Source of the DNA: CAYVVT01 sp964454335
Lineage (GTDB): Bacteria > Fidelibacterota > UBA8477 > JABMPR01
Direction: 5' to 3'
Length of the DNA stretch: 64,000 nt
Assembly (NCBI GenBank): GCA_964454335.1
Contig: CAYVVT010000006.1
Location: forward strand, 115,916-179,915
The translations under genes were made by a program, and so were the position numbers. Position 1 is the stretch's first letter. Each line of letters starts with the position of its first letter. Under the pieces are notes generated by a model. That model was not told where the DNA came from and did not search any database. It saw only the letters and a program-made list of their open reading frames with translations. Positions 9,401-18,435 of the stretch are shown here, piece after piece.

Positions 9401-9554
9401 CGCGTACACGCTGCTGGTTTTCACTTACGGAATCATAGCGGTTGATATGTTCCCAGGTTATAACCCAGGTAGCTCTGAATTCTTCATTCTCACTCTGGGG
9501 CCATACAAAAGAGAAAATCAGGAGAAGACAGAAAAAAGAAAGCAACTGTTTCAT
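6435..9554 (-). CDS. Secreted GHL10 (DUF187) glycoside-hydrolase-like protein with Ig-like domains and T9SS sorting domain
   Basis: A 1039-residue exported protein. The signal peptide ends near WPQ (about 20). Residues ~25-385 are the glycosyl-hydrolase-like 10 (DUF187/COG1649) TIM barrel: FRATWVITWEHINRYD, MNAVLWQARQSG, HERGLELHAWFNVFQA, IDGLHLDYVRW. A fibronectin-like stretch follows (~420-520), then two Big_5-like Ig domains (~530-640 with HTPEDGATAEVNTPI, and ~640-745), a region ending FFDDLRLVRK that may be carbohydrate-binding, and the T9SS sorting domain (AYPNPFNPSTTLSFELP, ending RILLMK). Family members act on or bind polysaccharides, some of them peptidoglycan; the substrate here is unknown. 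The ATG follows GGAGTGATTCA. It is the last gene of the minus-strand array. Confidence 0.88.
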   Translation of the reverse strand: MKQLLSFFCLLLIFSFVWPQSENEEFRATWVITWEHINRYDSVSENQQRVRDIMDNHVAANMNAVLWQARQSGTAYYNSSYEPWGYYAGGSYPGYDPLEYAIEQAHERGLELHAWFNVFQASSTAPGAPANEHPEWVCRDQDGNPMPSHRALSPGMDEVRAYTVDVAMEIVNNYDIDGLHLDYVRWNEYSDLLLNSGTVDPVEEISMLDGQISPEALDALLSGRTGRYLYDVDHPHSAGVPEGYASWESWWRASVTAFVSTLHDSIQAVKPWVRLSPAALGKYNWSGWNGYGVVYQDAALWFNEGYVDQLTPMHYHWTTSTGFYDMLTGNCPQCWSQWIQPGITAGRLFTVGPGSYRFAEDNVWHRHPGVVNTCRNIYWTDGFQFFSYGSWQDYQYWPIAGETFFNRMTKVRGSGIIDNEPPVAPTISLNQLDPLNFELSIHPPDTLSSSHWFVVYRSAEDGFSIDTSDIIFRGYWGSAEDIVVSEAFDGTQDHMGSYYYSATMLDRYWNESVLSDGVMSDEIPSFPPQVMGHTPEDGATAEVNTPILIEFSKRMDQATVEEELTVSPAVEVAEYLWSENDHVLQILPAANLEFLTSYTITLSENCLDINGTQLDGDGDGEAGDEYSFTFSTNEADETGPTITSLYPDDWTTANNFDVDAVVSFVFDEALDESTVDESSISFLRGTEAVDYDYLLMIRQGHHVLDIKSWGPLPAAEDYTVTLAASITDTLGNELGTDFGVAISTFNWHYAEVINIDRFTVPGNWWDPEGSGSTAGTIGSNTYFGYSTGTYLPASAQTPGGLKSAYINYEWDTSVDYHLLREYLSGGPARDIHFDTSYVLQCYVYGDGGMNQFRFAIDESLNGSDWPNHEVSQWITIDWEGWRLVEWDLGDPTTVGTWIGNEALDGVAYRIDSFQMTYDQEVGAVTGRVFFDDLRLVRKMPGVSIEDRAVLVPDDIRLLPAYPNPFNPSTTLSFELPRTMKIILSVFDVRGREVAVLFNGVQDAGRHQILFNSDGHPSGVYFVRLTTENSIQSERILLMK

Positions 9555-9569
9555 TGAATCACTCCAAAT

Positions 9570-9584
9570 CCTCGGTCTCCGAGG
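9570..9584. repeat. Short palindrome CCTCGG-TCT-CCGAGG
   Basis: A perfect 6-bp inverted repeat lies 16 bp upstream of the GHL10 gene, between its start and the preceding terminator. It could be an operator or an mRNA hairpin. Function unknown. Confidence 0.35.
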
Positions 9585-9595
9585 ACATAAAGTAC

Positions 9596-9619
9596 AAAAG
9601 GGCCACCAGACGGCAGCCC
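9596..9619 (-). terminator. Terminator after the NHL-like gene
   Basis: On the minus strand GGGCTGCC, loop GTCT, GGTGGCCC (two G-U pairs) is followed by TTTT. It lies 29 bp past the stop codon at 9648 and suggests that the GHL10 gene has its own promoter. Confidence 0.7.
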
Positions 9620-9647
9620 TCTTGCAATTCGATCACATACCGCGGTC

Positions 9648-10961
9648 CTACTTGACCACCAGCATGCTCTTGGCACTCACCTCGCCGTTGAAGGAGAGCT
9701 GATAGACATACAGACCGGATACCAGCAATGAAGCATCGAATCCGACTGTGTGACTACCGGCCACCATCTCCTGGTCGACCAGTGAGGCAACTTCACGTCC
9801 CTGGATATCGAAGACCTTCAGGGAAACCATACCATCTTCCTTCAGCTCGAAGGGAATGGCGGTGGTTGGGTTGAAGGGATTCGGATAGTTCTGTTCCAGG
9901 ACGAAAGCTGAGGGCAGTCTGATGGGTGAATCGATGGCGTCAGGTACGGCATTCCATACGGTGACGGAATTGTAGCCGTAATCTGCCAGATACATGGTCT
10001 CACCATCTGCACTCCAGGCAGCACCGCGACCGTTGAAGATACCGCCAGCGTCATAGTCACCCAGGCGTTCGCCGATGCTGTACAGTTCATCGCCTGTAGC
10101 AGGATCAAATACGAACCACAGTGAGCTGTGGACGGGATCCGTGAGATGTGATTCCTGGCCATTGGCGGCATAGAGATAGCCGTCCGGACCCATGGATACA
10201 TCTTCCGGCCACATGGTGTAGAATGTGGTGTCGTCTACCTGCCAGCCATAGCCGATAGTATCCAGCGGAGTATGCAGGAACACACCCGGTATGTCGCTAT
10301 GGAAATGCTTGATACCCACACCTGTCCAGGTACTGGCGATGTAGAGCTCCTGGCCATTGTCAGACGCAACCAGAGCACGGCTGAGACCCGGAAGGGTATC
10401 GATGGCAGTTCCCTGTTCCACCAGATCGGCATTGACGATCGTTACCGCGTTTCCACCACCGACGGTACCGACATAGATATTGCCGGAGCCATCGACACCT
10501 GGCTTCTGCAGTGATGCAGCGGCCGGATGGGTGTACTTGGCCATTCCTTCACCAGTCTGATAGTTGATCTTGCGCAGGATACCACTGTTCGAAGCGAACA
10601 GGATGTTGCCATCAGGACCAATTTCCATCCCGCGGCAGCCCTTGAAGAGCGTATCCGGGGTACCATCAATGGTCAGAATGGTAATGGGTGAGAATGGAAG
10701 GGCGGTCCCATCTGGCTCATAGGCATAAATACCATAGACCTCGACAGTATCAGTGCCCGGATACAGCGTATCCGTGGGCCAACCGTACATGGCGAACCAG
10801 ACATTCCCGGCCGGATCAACAGCAACGCCGTGCATCCCGTAGGCGTCCTGTTCCATTGCCAGCCCTTCAGGTACCCAGAAGACTGAGTCGAATTCCCAGC
10901 CGGCGATGGCCATACTCACCATCAACAGGCTGGCGGTCAATATTGTAACCGTTTTTCTCAT
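9648..10961 (-). CDS. Secreted NHL/beta-propeller protein with T9SS sorting domain
   Basis: A 437-residue exported protein. The frame opens 13 codons further upstream, but the ATG at 10961 follows a perfect AGAAGGAGGA site and begins a clean signal peptide (MRKTVTILTASLLMVS to AIAG), so it is preferred. Residues ~25-340 are NHL-like propeller blades (GMHGVAVDPAGNVWFA, GCRGMEIGPDGNILFA, VSMGPDGYLYAANG). The C-terminal ~85 residues are a T9SS sorting domain (NYPNPFNPTTAIPFEL, FDIQGREVASL, ending SMLVVK). No catalytic motif was seen. It is probably a surface or released binding protein. A 71-bp gap separates it from the lipoprotein gene upstream. Confidence 0.88.
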   Translation of the reverse strand: MRKTVTILTASLLMVSMAIAGWEFDSVFWVPEGLAMEQDAYGMHGVAVDPAGNVWFAMYGWPTDTLYPGTDTVEVYGIYAYEPDGTALPFSPITILTIDGTPDTLFKGCRGMEIGPDGNILFASNSGILRKINYQTGEGMAKYTHPAAASLQKPGVDGSGNIYVGTVGGGNAVTIVNADLVEQGTAIDTLPGLSRALVASDNGQELYIASTWTGVGIKHFHSDIPGVFLHTPLDTIGYGWQVDDTTFYTMWPEDVSMGPDGYLYAANGQESHLTDPVHSSLWFVFDPATGDELYSIGERLGDYDAGGIFNGRGAAWSADGETMYLADYGYNSVTVWNAVPDAIDSPIRLPSAFVLEQNYPNPFNPTTAIPFELKEDGMVSLKVFDIQGREVASLVDQEMVAGSHTVGFDASLLVSGLYVYQLSFNGEVSAKSMLVVK

Positions 10962-11032
10962 GTGCTTCCTCCTTCTGTTAGTTTCTATGTATGAGCACAA
11001 ACTTAATAATAATTTTTGCTAAATGTCACACA

Positions 11033-12247
11033 TTAACGGCCGTAGTACGGTGCTCCGGGTTCAAGCATATTGACCTGAATGATCCTCTGGGCCTCAGTTC
11101 CACCAGCCTGTCTGACCATGTAGAGATAATCACCACCACCCCAGACCATGTTCCGAGTGGGAGCGTACAGGATCTGCTCATAGAAGGGCAGGAATTCGCT
11201 GCCGTCGTGTTGCAGCAGGGCGTAATCCTTGTCACTGCCGACAAAGAGAATCCCGGCTGCACTGAAGGTCATACAGGTGATGTGCGCATCGGAACCCAGC
11301 GTAAAGGCGTCCCAGTCGGCAACATGGATGGAATCTCCCAGCACATCGGCCTGGATCTCCCGCTTCCAGATCTCTTCCTGGACCAGGGAAGAGTCATCCC
11401 CAACGTAATAGCCGGCAATATAGAGATCACCGTCGTACACCCTGACTGCGCTGATGTTGATATCCGCGTGCGTTGCCCAACTGGTGCTGGTCTTGGCCTC
11501 TACATCCAGGTAATAGACTTCACCATTCTGGGAACCCACGAGGATATTCTGATCCTCGGTGAAATCGAAATCCGAGGCATTCCCACCCAACAGCACGAAC
11601 CAGGTGGCGTCCCGGTTTCCTTCAGGATCATAGCGGAATACTGCCGTCTGCTGCGCGAGGTACAGGTAGCCACCCGGCCCCACCTTCAGGGCTCCGGCAC
11701 CGGCCAGCGGCCTGATATCCGGGATAAATGGATCATCGGTCTTGCTGCTGTCGGGTGGTATCAGGTGAATCGCAGGGAAGGCTGAAACGAATATGGTATC
11801 CCCTGAGTTGCAGGCGATGGAAGAGAGCTGGTCATATTCATCAAAACCACCATAATCGATGGCCGCAGCCTTCAGATCATAGGGCTGATCATATTCTGCA
11901 AAAAGAAAGGCACCCTGAACGGAAAGCTTGATCTGTACGGAATCTGCAACATAAGCCGGGACACGGACTTCAAGATCCGTGGTGGTTGCGGACAGAACTT
12001 CACCCAGGTGGCTGTCGAAGAAGACCAGATTCTCCTCAACCACGGAGGAGAAATTGGTCCCGGTGATCACCAGGGTACCCACACCGGCCCAGTTCTCATC
12101 CGGAGGATCGACAGAGGTGATGGTCGGTGTAGCTGCGCCTGTATCATCCTCGTCATAGATACTCTCCGATTCCCGTTCACAGCTGAACAGGAAAATACCG
12201 GCAATGAGAGCAAATGTCGTCAGCAGGTATCGTTTGTTTTTCTTCAT
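11033..12247 (-). CDS. IPT/TIG-domain lipoprotein with propeller-like C-terminal region
   Basis: A 404-residue predicted lipoprotein. The lipobox LFSC gives Cys23, followed by an acidic linker. Residues ~40-125 are an IPT/TIG Ig-like domain (PTITSVDPPDENWAGVGT, then LVITGTNFSSV). Residues ~130-400 contain propeller-like segments (LKVGPGGYLYLAQQ, ITCMTFSAAGILFVG, VWGGGDYLYMV) but no clear enzyme signature. It starts 34 bp after the 706-aa gene in the same direction, after AGGGGAT, so it is probably the last member of the receptor operon. By position it may be a surface-exposed ligand-binding partner of the receptor. Function not established. Confidence 0.8.
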   Translation of the reverse strand: MKKNKRYLLTTFALIAGIFLFSCERESESIYDEDDTGAATPTITSVDPPDENWAGVGTLVITGTNFSSVVEENLVFFDSHLGEVLSATTTDLEVRVPAYVADSVQIKLSVQGAFLFAEYDQPYDLKAAAIDYGGFDEYDQLSSIACNSGDTIFVSAFPAIHLIPPDSSKTDDPFIPDIRPLAGAGALKVGPGGYLYLAQQTAVFRYDPEGNRDATWFVLLGGNASDFDFTEDQNILVGSQNGEVYYLDVEAKTSTSWATHADINISAVRVYDGDLYIAGYYVGDDSSLVQEEIWKREIQADVLGDSIHVADWDAFTLGSDAHITCMTFSAAGILFVGSDKDYALLQHDGSEFLPFYEQILYAPTRNMVWGGGDYLYMVRQAGGTEAQRIIQVNMLEPGAPYYGR

Positions 12248-12281
12248 GGGTTCTATCCCCTATACAGACATTTCATTCGTT

Positions 12282-14402
12282 TTATCTGATCACTATAAAT
12301 TTCTCGTATGTCGACTCGCCTTCAGGCGTTTCCACGTGCAGCAGGTAGATCCCACTGACGACGATCTGGTTGGATTCCGTCACCAGATCCCATGCTTCGT
12401 CACCGCTGCCATCCGTATGCTCGATGGTATTGATCAGGTCACCACGTTCCGTGAAGATCCGAAGTGTACAATACGGCGGCAGGTCCAGGAACATGAGCTT
12501 GTTTGGTTCACCGATATACTGCAGCTGGCGGTTCTTGATATTGTATGGATTGGGAACCACCCTGACCGCGTCCAACGTCTCTCCCGGCGGCCGCTGCAGA
12601 TAGGCGGCCTGTGTAGTCCTGGTCAGCAGGATCGCGCTGTGCAGCTCACCATGCGGATTCATCTGAGTGTTGTTGTTGGAGCCATCGTTAAAGGCAACGA
12701 TATAATAGTAGTAAGATTGTCCTCTTATGGGACTGGTGTCATCATAATGATAAACCAGCTCTGGATTATCCGTACCCGCACCACAGGCGAAGATCTCACT
12801 GTAGGTGGTGTCCGGTTTACCAATGGCCCGGAAGATGCGATACCCGGAAAAATCTGCTTCATTGGACTCGGATGGACTGGGTAGCCAGCTCAGGAAAATG
12901 CGGTCACCACCGGATTCAACTGTGAAACTGGCCGGCGGTTGGGGTGGTTGTGGAATGCCAAAACCGCTGTCAAAATTCCGTTTTGCCCGGCTGAAGGAAA
13001 GCAGGATGCTGTCGGTGCCCGTCAGTACCCAACTGTTCTTGAAGTAATTCAGGTCGCCGGTCGTACCGCCATCAGGTAGATCGAAGGGGCCATTATCGGA
13101 GGGGTTGTCATAGGCCTGTTTCCAGCGTTCACCCACCCATTCACAAGTCTGCCTATCGATGCCATTTACGGCTTCTGCCTCAACGATGGTCACACTTTCG
13201 CCAGGAGCCAGGTCAAAAGGCCCATAGGTCATCATTACGTTCGTACCACCGCCATCATTATGATAGGTCCAGGGATCGTATGGATCCGTTATACTGGCTA
13301 CAATGTCATCCCAATAACGGTTTGTACCCCCGTTACCATCTCCCCCATGAGGATTCCCGCTGAGCATGCTGTACAGTTGGGTCATGGCGATGGCATCCCT
13401 GGGTCTCAGATCGCCGATGTTGGGATAGGTGTCCCCGGCGTGCCAACCCAGAAAGGTCGGTTGGGAAATATCGTCAGTGGCATCTGCGGCATTGCGATCG
13501 ACATGCAGCACAACTGATCCGGCGTGATGTGGCGAGGTAAGCCGACCCTTTTTCCCAATATCCGGTCCACCAACGTTGTCATAGGCATTCTTGCTCGTCT
13601 GGCCTGCCCATGAAAATCCACAACGCAGCCAATCAACGATAGGCGCATCGAGGGTGATCGGATCCGTATAATGCAGGGCATAATCTTCACCACGTCTACT
13701 CACCCAGCTGTGTTTGCCCCAGGATTGACCGTCACCGATGACATAGGCAGCCTCGCGTCCCAGCGAATAGCGTGTGCCCCAACCGATGCGGACACCATTC
13801 AGCGGGGCATCCAATTCGATCTCTGCATCCCAATCGGTGTTCCCCGTATTGGTATAGGTGAAGAACTTGATGAAGTAGTTGTCATGATATTGCTGACTGA
13901 AGGCGTAGACCGTCCGGGTCATGGTAAGTCCCATACTTGTATTCACCACATTCGTGACGATACGATCCGGGATCTGATCGGTATTCAGCGTGTCGATATC
14001 ACTGTTGAAAATGGCCTTGAGATCGTTACCGTCCACGTAGACGCTGGGGGGCATGAAACGCGTACTCTGCTTGAGTTCCATTGGAAAAACACCGATACCC
14101 TCGGTATTTGCGGTGACGTACACTCCATAATGCTCCCAGTTGCGGCCACTGGGATCATCAAAATCCTCACAGGCTATCCAATACCGCTTGATGACAGCAT
14201 TGTCCTGCTCAGGATACTGTGCCGGCCAGATGAGGCCTTCATAGTAAGTATTGTTCCAGGCGCGTTCAGATCCATATGCGGTAAAATGACTTTGCAGGGA
14301 TCCCAATCGGATGTAACGCTTTGCAGCGGCATCGACCTGACAGAGAAGCTGGCTGGATGTCACCATGAGCAGGATCACGGATGTAATGGTAGTCTTAATC
14401 AT
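12282..14402 (-). CDS. Secreted FN3-containing protein, paralogue 2, with variant C-terminal sorting-like domain
   Basis: A 706-residue exported protein. The signal peptide ends around SSQLLCQ (22). The large central part matches no family I recognise. It shares its framework with the protein at 19461: both open with a KxIxxGxLxxxF block, both contain the block NAD/IPDRIVNIVNTxxG...QYHDNY, and both then have an FN3 domain (~500-610) with SGGDRIxLSW and a C-terminal ~90-residue domain starting VVPNPYNI and ending YEKFIVIR. That last domain resembles a T9SS sorting domain with the usual YPNPFNP replaced by PNPYNI. The gene begins 2 bp after the receptor stop codon, which indicates co-translation. 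Probably an extracellular receptor partner. Confidence 0.75.
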   Translation of the reverse strand: MIKTTITSVILLMVTSSQLLCQVDAAAKRYIRLGSLQSHFTAYGSERAWNNTYYEGLIWPAQYPEQDNAVIKRYWIACEDFDDPSGRNWEHYGVYVTANTEGIGVFPMELKQSTRFMPPSVYVDGNDLKAIFNSDIDTLNTDQIPDRIVTNVVNTSMGLTMTRTVYAFSQQYHDNYFIKFFTYTNTGNTDWDAEIELDAPLNGVRIGWGTRYSLGREAAYVIGDGQSWGKHSWVSRRGEDYALHYTDPITLDAPIVDWLRCGFSWAGQTSKNAYDNVGGPDIGKKGRLTSPHHAGSVVLHVDRNAADATDDISQPTFLGWHAGDTYPNIGDLRPRDAIAMTQLYSMLSGNPHGGDGNGGTNRYWDDIVASITDPYDPWTYHNDGGGTNVMMTYGPFDLAPGESVTIVEAEAVNGIDRQTCEWVGERWKQAYDNPSDNGPFDLPDGGTTGDLNYFKNSWVLTGTDSILLSFSRAKRNFDSGFGIPQPPQPPASFTVESGGDRIFLSWLPSPSESNEADFSGYRIFRAIGKPDTTYSEIFACGAGTDNPELVYHYDDTSPIRGQSYYYYIVAFNDGSNNNTQMNPHGELHSAILLTRTTQAAYLQRPPGETLDAVRVVPNPYNIKNRQLQYIGEPNKLMFLDLPPYCTLRIFTERGDLINTIEHTDGSGDEAWDLVTESNQIVVSGIYLLHVETPEGESTYEKFIVIR

Positions 14403-14404
14403 AC

Positions 14405-17392
14405 TTAGAAATTCAGCCTGATACCGATGTTTATCTTTCTGGGATCGAGGAAAGTCATCGAGCGAATGTCAGGATTGTCAATATAGCTTTTCGTTTCCTT
14501 CCTGCGCTTGTTCGCCGCTGCTATGTCCGGGTCATCATAAGGATTCGCTTCCAATGGATCATAATCGACATCATCCGGACGGTATGTCCCGATCCTGTCA
14601 TTGCCTTTTTCGACACCCTCCTCGAAATCAAAGTTGAGCGAATACATGTAGGATTCGAAATCACGGATCCCGGAAAATCCGGCATAGGACAGGTATTTGG
14701 TATCGAGAAGATTCTCGATGTCGGCGAAGATCTCAAATTCGCTGCCTCTCAGCTGTATTGATTTACTGAATCTCAGATCCACGTTCACTGAATCCACCCA
14801 GCGGACATTTGCTGACAGGCCGGGGATCTCATTCGGATTCCAGGTCGAGTATTGACCAGCCTTCCAGTTGCCGAGGAAACTTGCCTGCCAGTTGCCCAGT
14901 GGATGTCGATCCAGGACTTTCGGTCCGAATCGAGCCGGGCTATGCAGGACAAGGTTGAGACGAAAATAAGGGCGCGGGAGTGGTTTGACCTGGGCCGGCG
15001 GATAGCGCAGAATGTAGTCTCTCTGCTTCTGGGGGTCCTGGTAGTGGTGCCGCAGACCAAAATAGCCCTCGGATTCCACCTGATAGGTATAGTTCACGAA
15101 GCCTGACCACCAGGTACCATGCCCCTTGCTCATTGTGAGCTCGATGCCCCTGATATCTTCGTAGTTGTTATTCTCTGCCTTGACATAGTTGACTGAACCA
15201 TCGGCACTGGTGAATGCCACCCAGTTAGGTTGGTTGGTCACGTCCTTGTAATAGGTTGCGACCTTCAGGAGAACATTGTCCCAAATGCTCTGATCATAGC
15301 CCAGTTCATACGCGATCGTCCGCTCTAGTTCCAGATCCGGATTCCCGATGTGGGTGACCAGACCGCTATACTCCCGTTGGATCCTGAAACGATAACTGGA
15401 AGCCGGCTCGGAATAGAAGTGGCCATAATTGAAGAAAAGCTTGGATCTGTTCGTGATGGGATGGGAGATCCCAAGCCTGGGACTCAGCGTCCAGGTGCCT
15501 TTGGTGGGAACCGTTTCGGCATTTGTCTCCAGATCAGCTCCTGCACCGCTGGTCAGATCCGGATCGTAGGCATCAAGCAGGTACAGGTCCGTATTTGACT
15601 GACTGTATTCACCCCTCAGGCCGAGATTTGCGACGAAGCCCTCAAACTCAAGTTTGTCCTGGATATAAAGGCTGAAGAGGTAGGGATAGACATTGTAGAC
15701 CAGGCTCCGGCTCCAGGTATCCTTGTTGCTCTCCATGAATGAGCGCACGCGGTAGTCGTTGTACATCAGCTGAGCACCGGTCTTGATCTGGTGATGTCTG
15801 GTGACCTGACTCGTGAAATCCCCCTTAACGATGGTCGTCCTGATGGTGGTCTTGTCACGCCCCAGATTCATCCATTCGTCGCCATCATAGCCGAAGGGAT
15901 ATTCGTCGACGTAATAGTCAGGAATGATCTCGATGAGGGTCGTGTCCCTCAGTTCTGTTTCGAAACTGTTATACCGGTTCTGCATTTGCTGGAGAATGAC
16001 CTCATAAAAGGTCTTCTCACTGAGCATGTGGTTCATTTTCAAGCCCACCATCGTTCGATAGATGGATGTTGGACTGTAATAGCCGGGTTTAAAAAGGACG
16101 TTGCTACCGCCGCTAACCAGGTTGGCTACTTCATAGGATTCATCCAGATATCCGCCGGTGGGTGTGGTTTTCCAACTGTAGGGAATGACTGATCTCTCCT
16201 GCGAATACTGGTAGGTAGCGGTGAGTTTCATATTTGACGTCATATCCGCAGATAACTTCAGGCGGGTGGTCCCGATCATGTACGCATCCCTGGACAATGG
16301 AACCACGAAGGCCGTCTGCGTACCACGATGGGATAGGTGGAATCTCAGGTTCCCCATGAGATCCGCCAGCATTGGCACGGGACCTCCGAAACCAAGATCC
16401 ACAGTGTAATCCGGAATGGCGATCTCGCCGTTGCGTCTATGCCGGAACAGGAATTCCCGTTGTGCCGCAGCGGGTGTCAGATCGTTGCTGGGATCATCAT
16501 CGGACATGGTGGTCTCAGAATAGGCATTCCAGCCATCAAAAGCTGGATATTGCGTTCTGGTGTAGTCATCCCAGTCACCATCATAGGTACCAACCCAGGC
16601 AACTGCATCATCCAGGTAAGGTCTCAGGTAATAGGAATTCTCATCGTAGGGAGAAAGCCCATAGTTTTTCTGAGCCGGGGCTGAATAGCGGTAGGATATT
16701 GAGCCATTATAACCTTCTGTAGAACCCTCGTTGGTTATCACGTTGATCACACCCGACCGCATGTTCCCATATTCGGCGTTGAAACCGCCGGATTGGATCT
16801 GGATCTCGCTGATCGCACTTAAAGAAACACTTGAGATGGGAACGTATGACCTGGTGTCATTCATGAGGAAACCATCGAGGTAGAACGCGGTCTGTTGATG
16901 GGCTCCACCCCGGACTGACAATCCTTCTACACCGGCTTGTTGTCCTACGATCTGCTGAACATCAATGACCGGCATCTGGCTGATGGTCTCCGCGTCGACA
17001 TTCAATTGACTGGCGGAGATATCCCGTTCGATGACAGGTCTGGTACTGACGACGGTTACGGCCTCCATCCCCAGGACCGTGGTGATCAACTCCAGATCCA
17101 GTCTGGTGGTCTGATCCATGGCTACTCGCACGTTTTCAGTGATGATGGTGGTATATCCGATCATACTGGATCTCAGGGTGTAGGTACCCGGCGGAACATT
17201 GAGGATGGTATAATATCCGTCAATATCCGTGGATGCCCCCGTTCCAAGCTCTTCAATAATGATATTGACACCGATCAGGTCATTACCTGTATCGTTGTCA
17301 GTGACATGCCCTGAGATCTTCCCTGTCTGACCCGCATGGAGCGATGTCAGGAGGATCAGGGATGCGATGGATAGTCGCATTGTATTCAGCAC
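14405..17392 (-). CDS. TonB-dependent receptor (second of tandem pair)
   Basis: A 995-residue outer-membrane receptor. A GTG at 17392 is preferred because AAGGGT lies 7 nt upstream; an in-frame ATG is four codons later. After the signal peptide come a CarboxypepD_reg-like domain (~22-105: GKISGHVTDNDTG, PGTYTLRSSMIGYT), a plug (~125-235: VRGGAHQQTAFYLDGF, FNAEYGNMRSGVINVITNEG) and a barrel ending in a terminal Phe (KINIGIRLNF). It is clearly paralogous to the receptor at 21572: both share YYLRP-LDDAVAW-GT, DLTPAAAQ and GFGGPVP blocks. It lacks that protein's calcium-loop insert. It starts 21 bp after the PorV-like gene. Substrate unknown. Confidence 0.92.
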   Translation of the reverse strand: MLNTMRLSIASLILLTSLHAGQTGKISGHVTDNDTGNDLIGVNIIIEELGTGASTDIDGYYTILNVPPGTYTLRSSMIGYTTIITENVRVAMDQTTRLDLELITTVLGMEAVTVVSTRPVIERDISASQLNVDAETISQMPVIDVQQIVGQQAGVEGLSVRGGAHQQTAFYLDGFLMNDTRSYVPISSVSLSAISEIQIQSGGFNAEYGNMRSGVINVITNEGSTEGYNGSISYRYSAPAQKNYGLSPYDENSYYLRPYLDDAVAWVGTYDGDWDDYTRTQYPAFDGWNAYSETTMSDDDPSNDLTPAAAQREFLFRHRRNGEIAIPDYTVDLGFGGPVPMLADLMGNLRFHLSHRGTQTAFVVPLSRDAYMIGTTRLKLSADMTSNMKLTATYQYSQERSVIPYSWKTTPTGGYLDESYEVANLVSGGSNVLFKPGYYSPTSIYRTMVGLKMNHMLSEKTFYEVILQQMQNRYNSFETELRDTTLIEIIPDYYVDEYPFGYDGDEWMNLGRDKTTIRTTIVKGDFTSQVTRHHQIKTGAQLMYNDYRVRSFMESNKDTWSRSLVYNVYPYLFSLYIQDKLEFEGFVANLGLRGEYSQSNTDLYLLDAYDPDLTSGAGADLETNAETVPTKGTWTLSPRLGISHPITNRSKLFFNYGHFYSEPASSYRFRIQREYSGLVTHIGNPDLELERTIAYELGYDQSIWDNVLLKVATYYKDVTNQPNWVAFTSADGSVNYVKAENNNYEDIRGIELTMSKGHGTWWSGFVNYTYQVESEGYFGLRHHYQDPQKQRDYILRYPPAQVKPLPRPYFRLNLVLHSPARFGPKVLDRHPLGNWQASFLGNWKAGQYSTWNPNEIPGLSANVRWVDSVNVDLRFSKSIQLRGSEFEIFADIENLLDTKYLSYAGFSGIRDFESYMYSLNFDFEEGVEKGNDRIGTYRPDDVDYDPLEANPYDDPDIAAANKRRKETKSYIDNPDIRSMTFLDPRKINIGIRLNF

Positions 17393-17413
17393 TTGAGACC
17401 CTTGTCTTGCTTC

Positions 17414-18433
17414 TTAGAGACTGAATCTCGCCGTAATCCGATGGACCTCGTTCCACACACCAAATGGCGTGTAGGCGTAATCGATCCCCAGACCAAACTG
17501 TTCGATCCCCAGACCGAAGGTGAGATCGTGCTCACTGGTGCTGGAGTAGTAGCCGGTGCGCAACGAGAGCATATCAAGCGGTTTGTACTCGATGCCGACC
17601 TTGATCTGTTCGGGATGAGCCCGATAGTGCAGGGCATCAATGGATAACAGCAGTTGCTGCATACCCATGCGATCCCGCATGAGGTCGAACATGTCCATGG
17701 AAATACCCAGTGAGAATGTCAATGGAAGCTGAAAGCCCTCTTCTTCGAACTTGATCTCGTCAGAGAAGTTGCGGACAGACATTCCAAAGGCCAGGCTCTT
17801 CCAGCCTGTATGATAGATCGTGCCGAAGTCGAAGGCGTTGGCGAAGGCCAGATTCGCTTTTACGGTATCCGGATTATCTTCTTCATCCGGAAATACACTA
17901 TGGCCATAGTTCAGACCGACATATTTGATATGTCCTCCAACTGCAAATTTATCGCTGAGAGCATTTGCATAGCCCACACCCATGGCAAATGCCATCGGTT
18001 TGATGATCTCCGTATCAATGTATCCCTTGGTGTTGGCCCACACCATGGTGCCCTGGATCTCTCCATAGTCCACGTTCATGACACTGGCGCCAAACACGCC
18101 AAAACGTCCATTGGCTGGTCTGTAGGCCAGTGCGAAGGAATTATGCACAATATCAGCGATCCACTGATTCTGACTGGCCATGACTTCCACTGTAGAACTC
18201 ATCCTGGCCATTCCAGCCGGATTGAAGAACAGGGATCCGCTGCTGAGGCTCAAGGTGGTCATGGCTTCGGCCATCCCGCCGCCGCGGGCATCTGAGGCCA
18301 CACTGAGGAATTGAGCGCCTGTCTGGGCCAGCTTCACCTGACCAACGAGGGGAAGTGCCAGGAATGCGATGAGGGTGGTAATACCGATCAGGCGCAGCAT
18401 GATTGATCCTTTACTCATTCGATATGGTTGCAT
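17414..18433 (-). CDS. PorV/PorQ-family outer membrane protein
   Basis: A 339-residue beta-barrel protein of the PorV/PorQ family (T9SS-associated outer-membrane proteins). It has the typical N-terminal block AQFLSVASDARGGGMAEA, then SLFFNPAGMARM and repeated barrel strands, ending EVHRITARFSL. The start is uncertain: an ATG at 18433 has GGAGGGAG 10 nt upstream; a GTG at 18439 overlaps the preceding stop, and a later ATG (18400, AAAGGAT upstream) would give the shortest signal peptide. It overlaps or abuts the lipoprotein gene and precedes the second receptor. PorV acts as a shuttle or docking protein for T9SS cargo, so its place here suggests dedicated export or anchoring of the neighbouring secreted proteins. 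Confidence 0.85.
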   Translation of the reverse strand: MQPYRMSKGSIMLRLIGITTLIAFLALPLVGQVKLAQTGAQFLSVASDARGGGMAEAMTTLSLSSGSLFFNPAGMARMSSTVEVMASQNQWIADIVHNSFALAYRPANGRFGVFGASVMNVDYGEIQGTMVWANTKGYIDTEIIKPMAFAMGVGYANALSDKFAVGGHIKYVGLNYGHSVFPDEEDNPDTVKANLAFANAFDFGTIYHTGWKSLAFGMSVRNFSDEIKFEEEGFQLPLTFSLGISMDMFDLMRDRMGMQQLLLSIDALHYRAHPEQIKVGIEYKPLDMLSLRTGYYSSTSEHDLTFGLGIEQFGLGIDYAYTPFGVWNEVHRITARFSL

Positions 18434-18435
18434 GA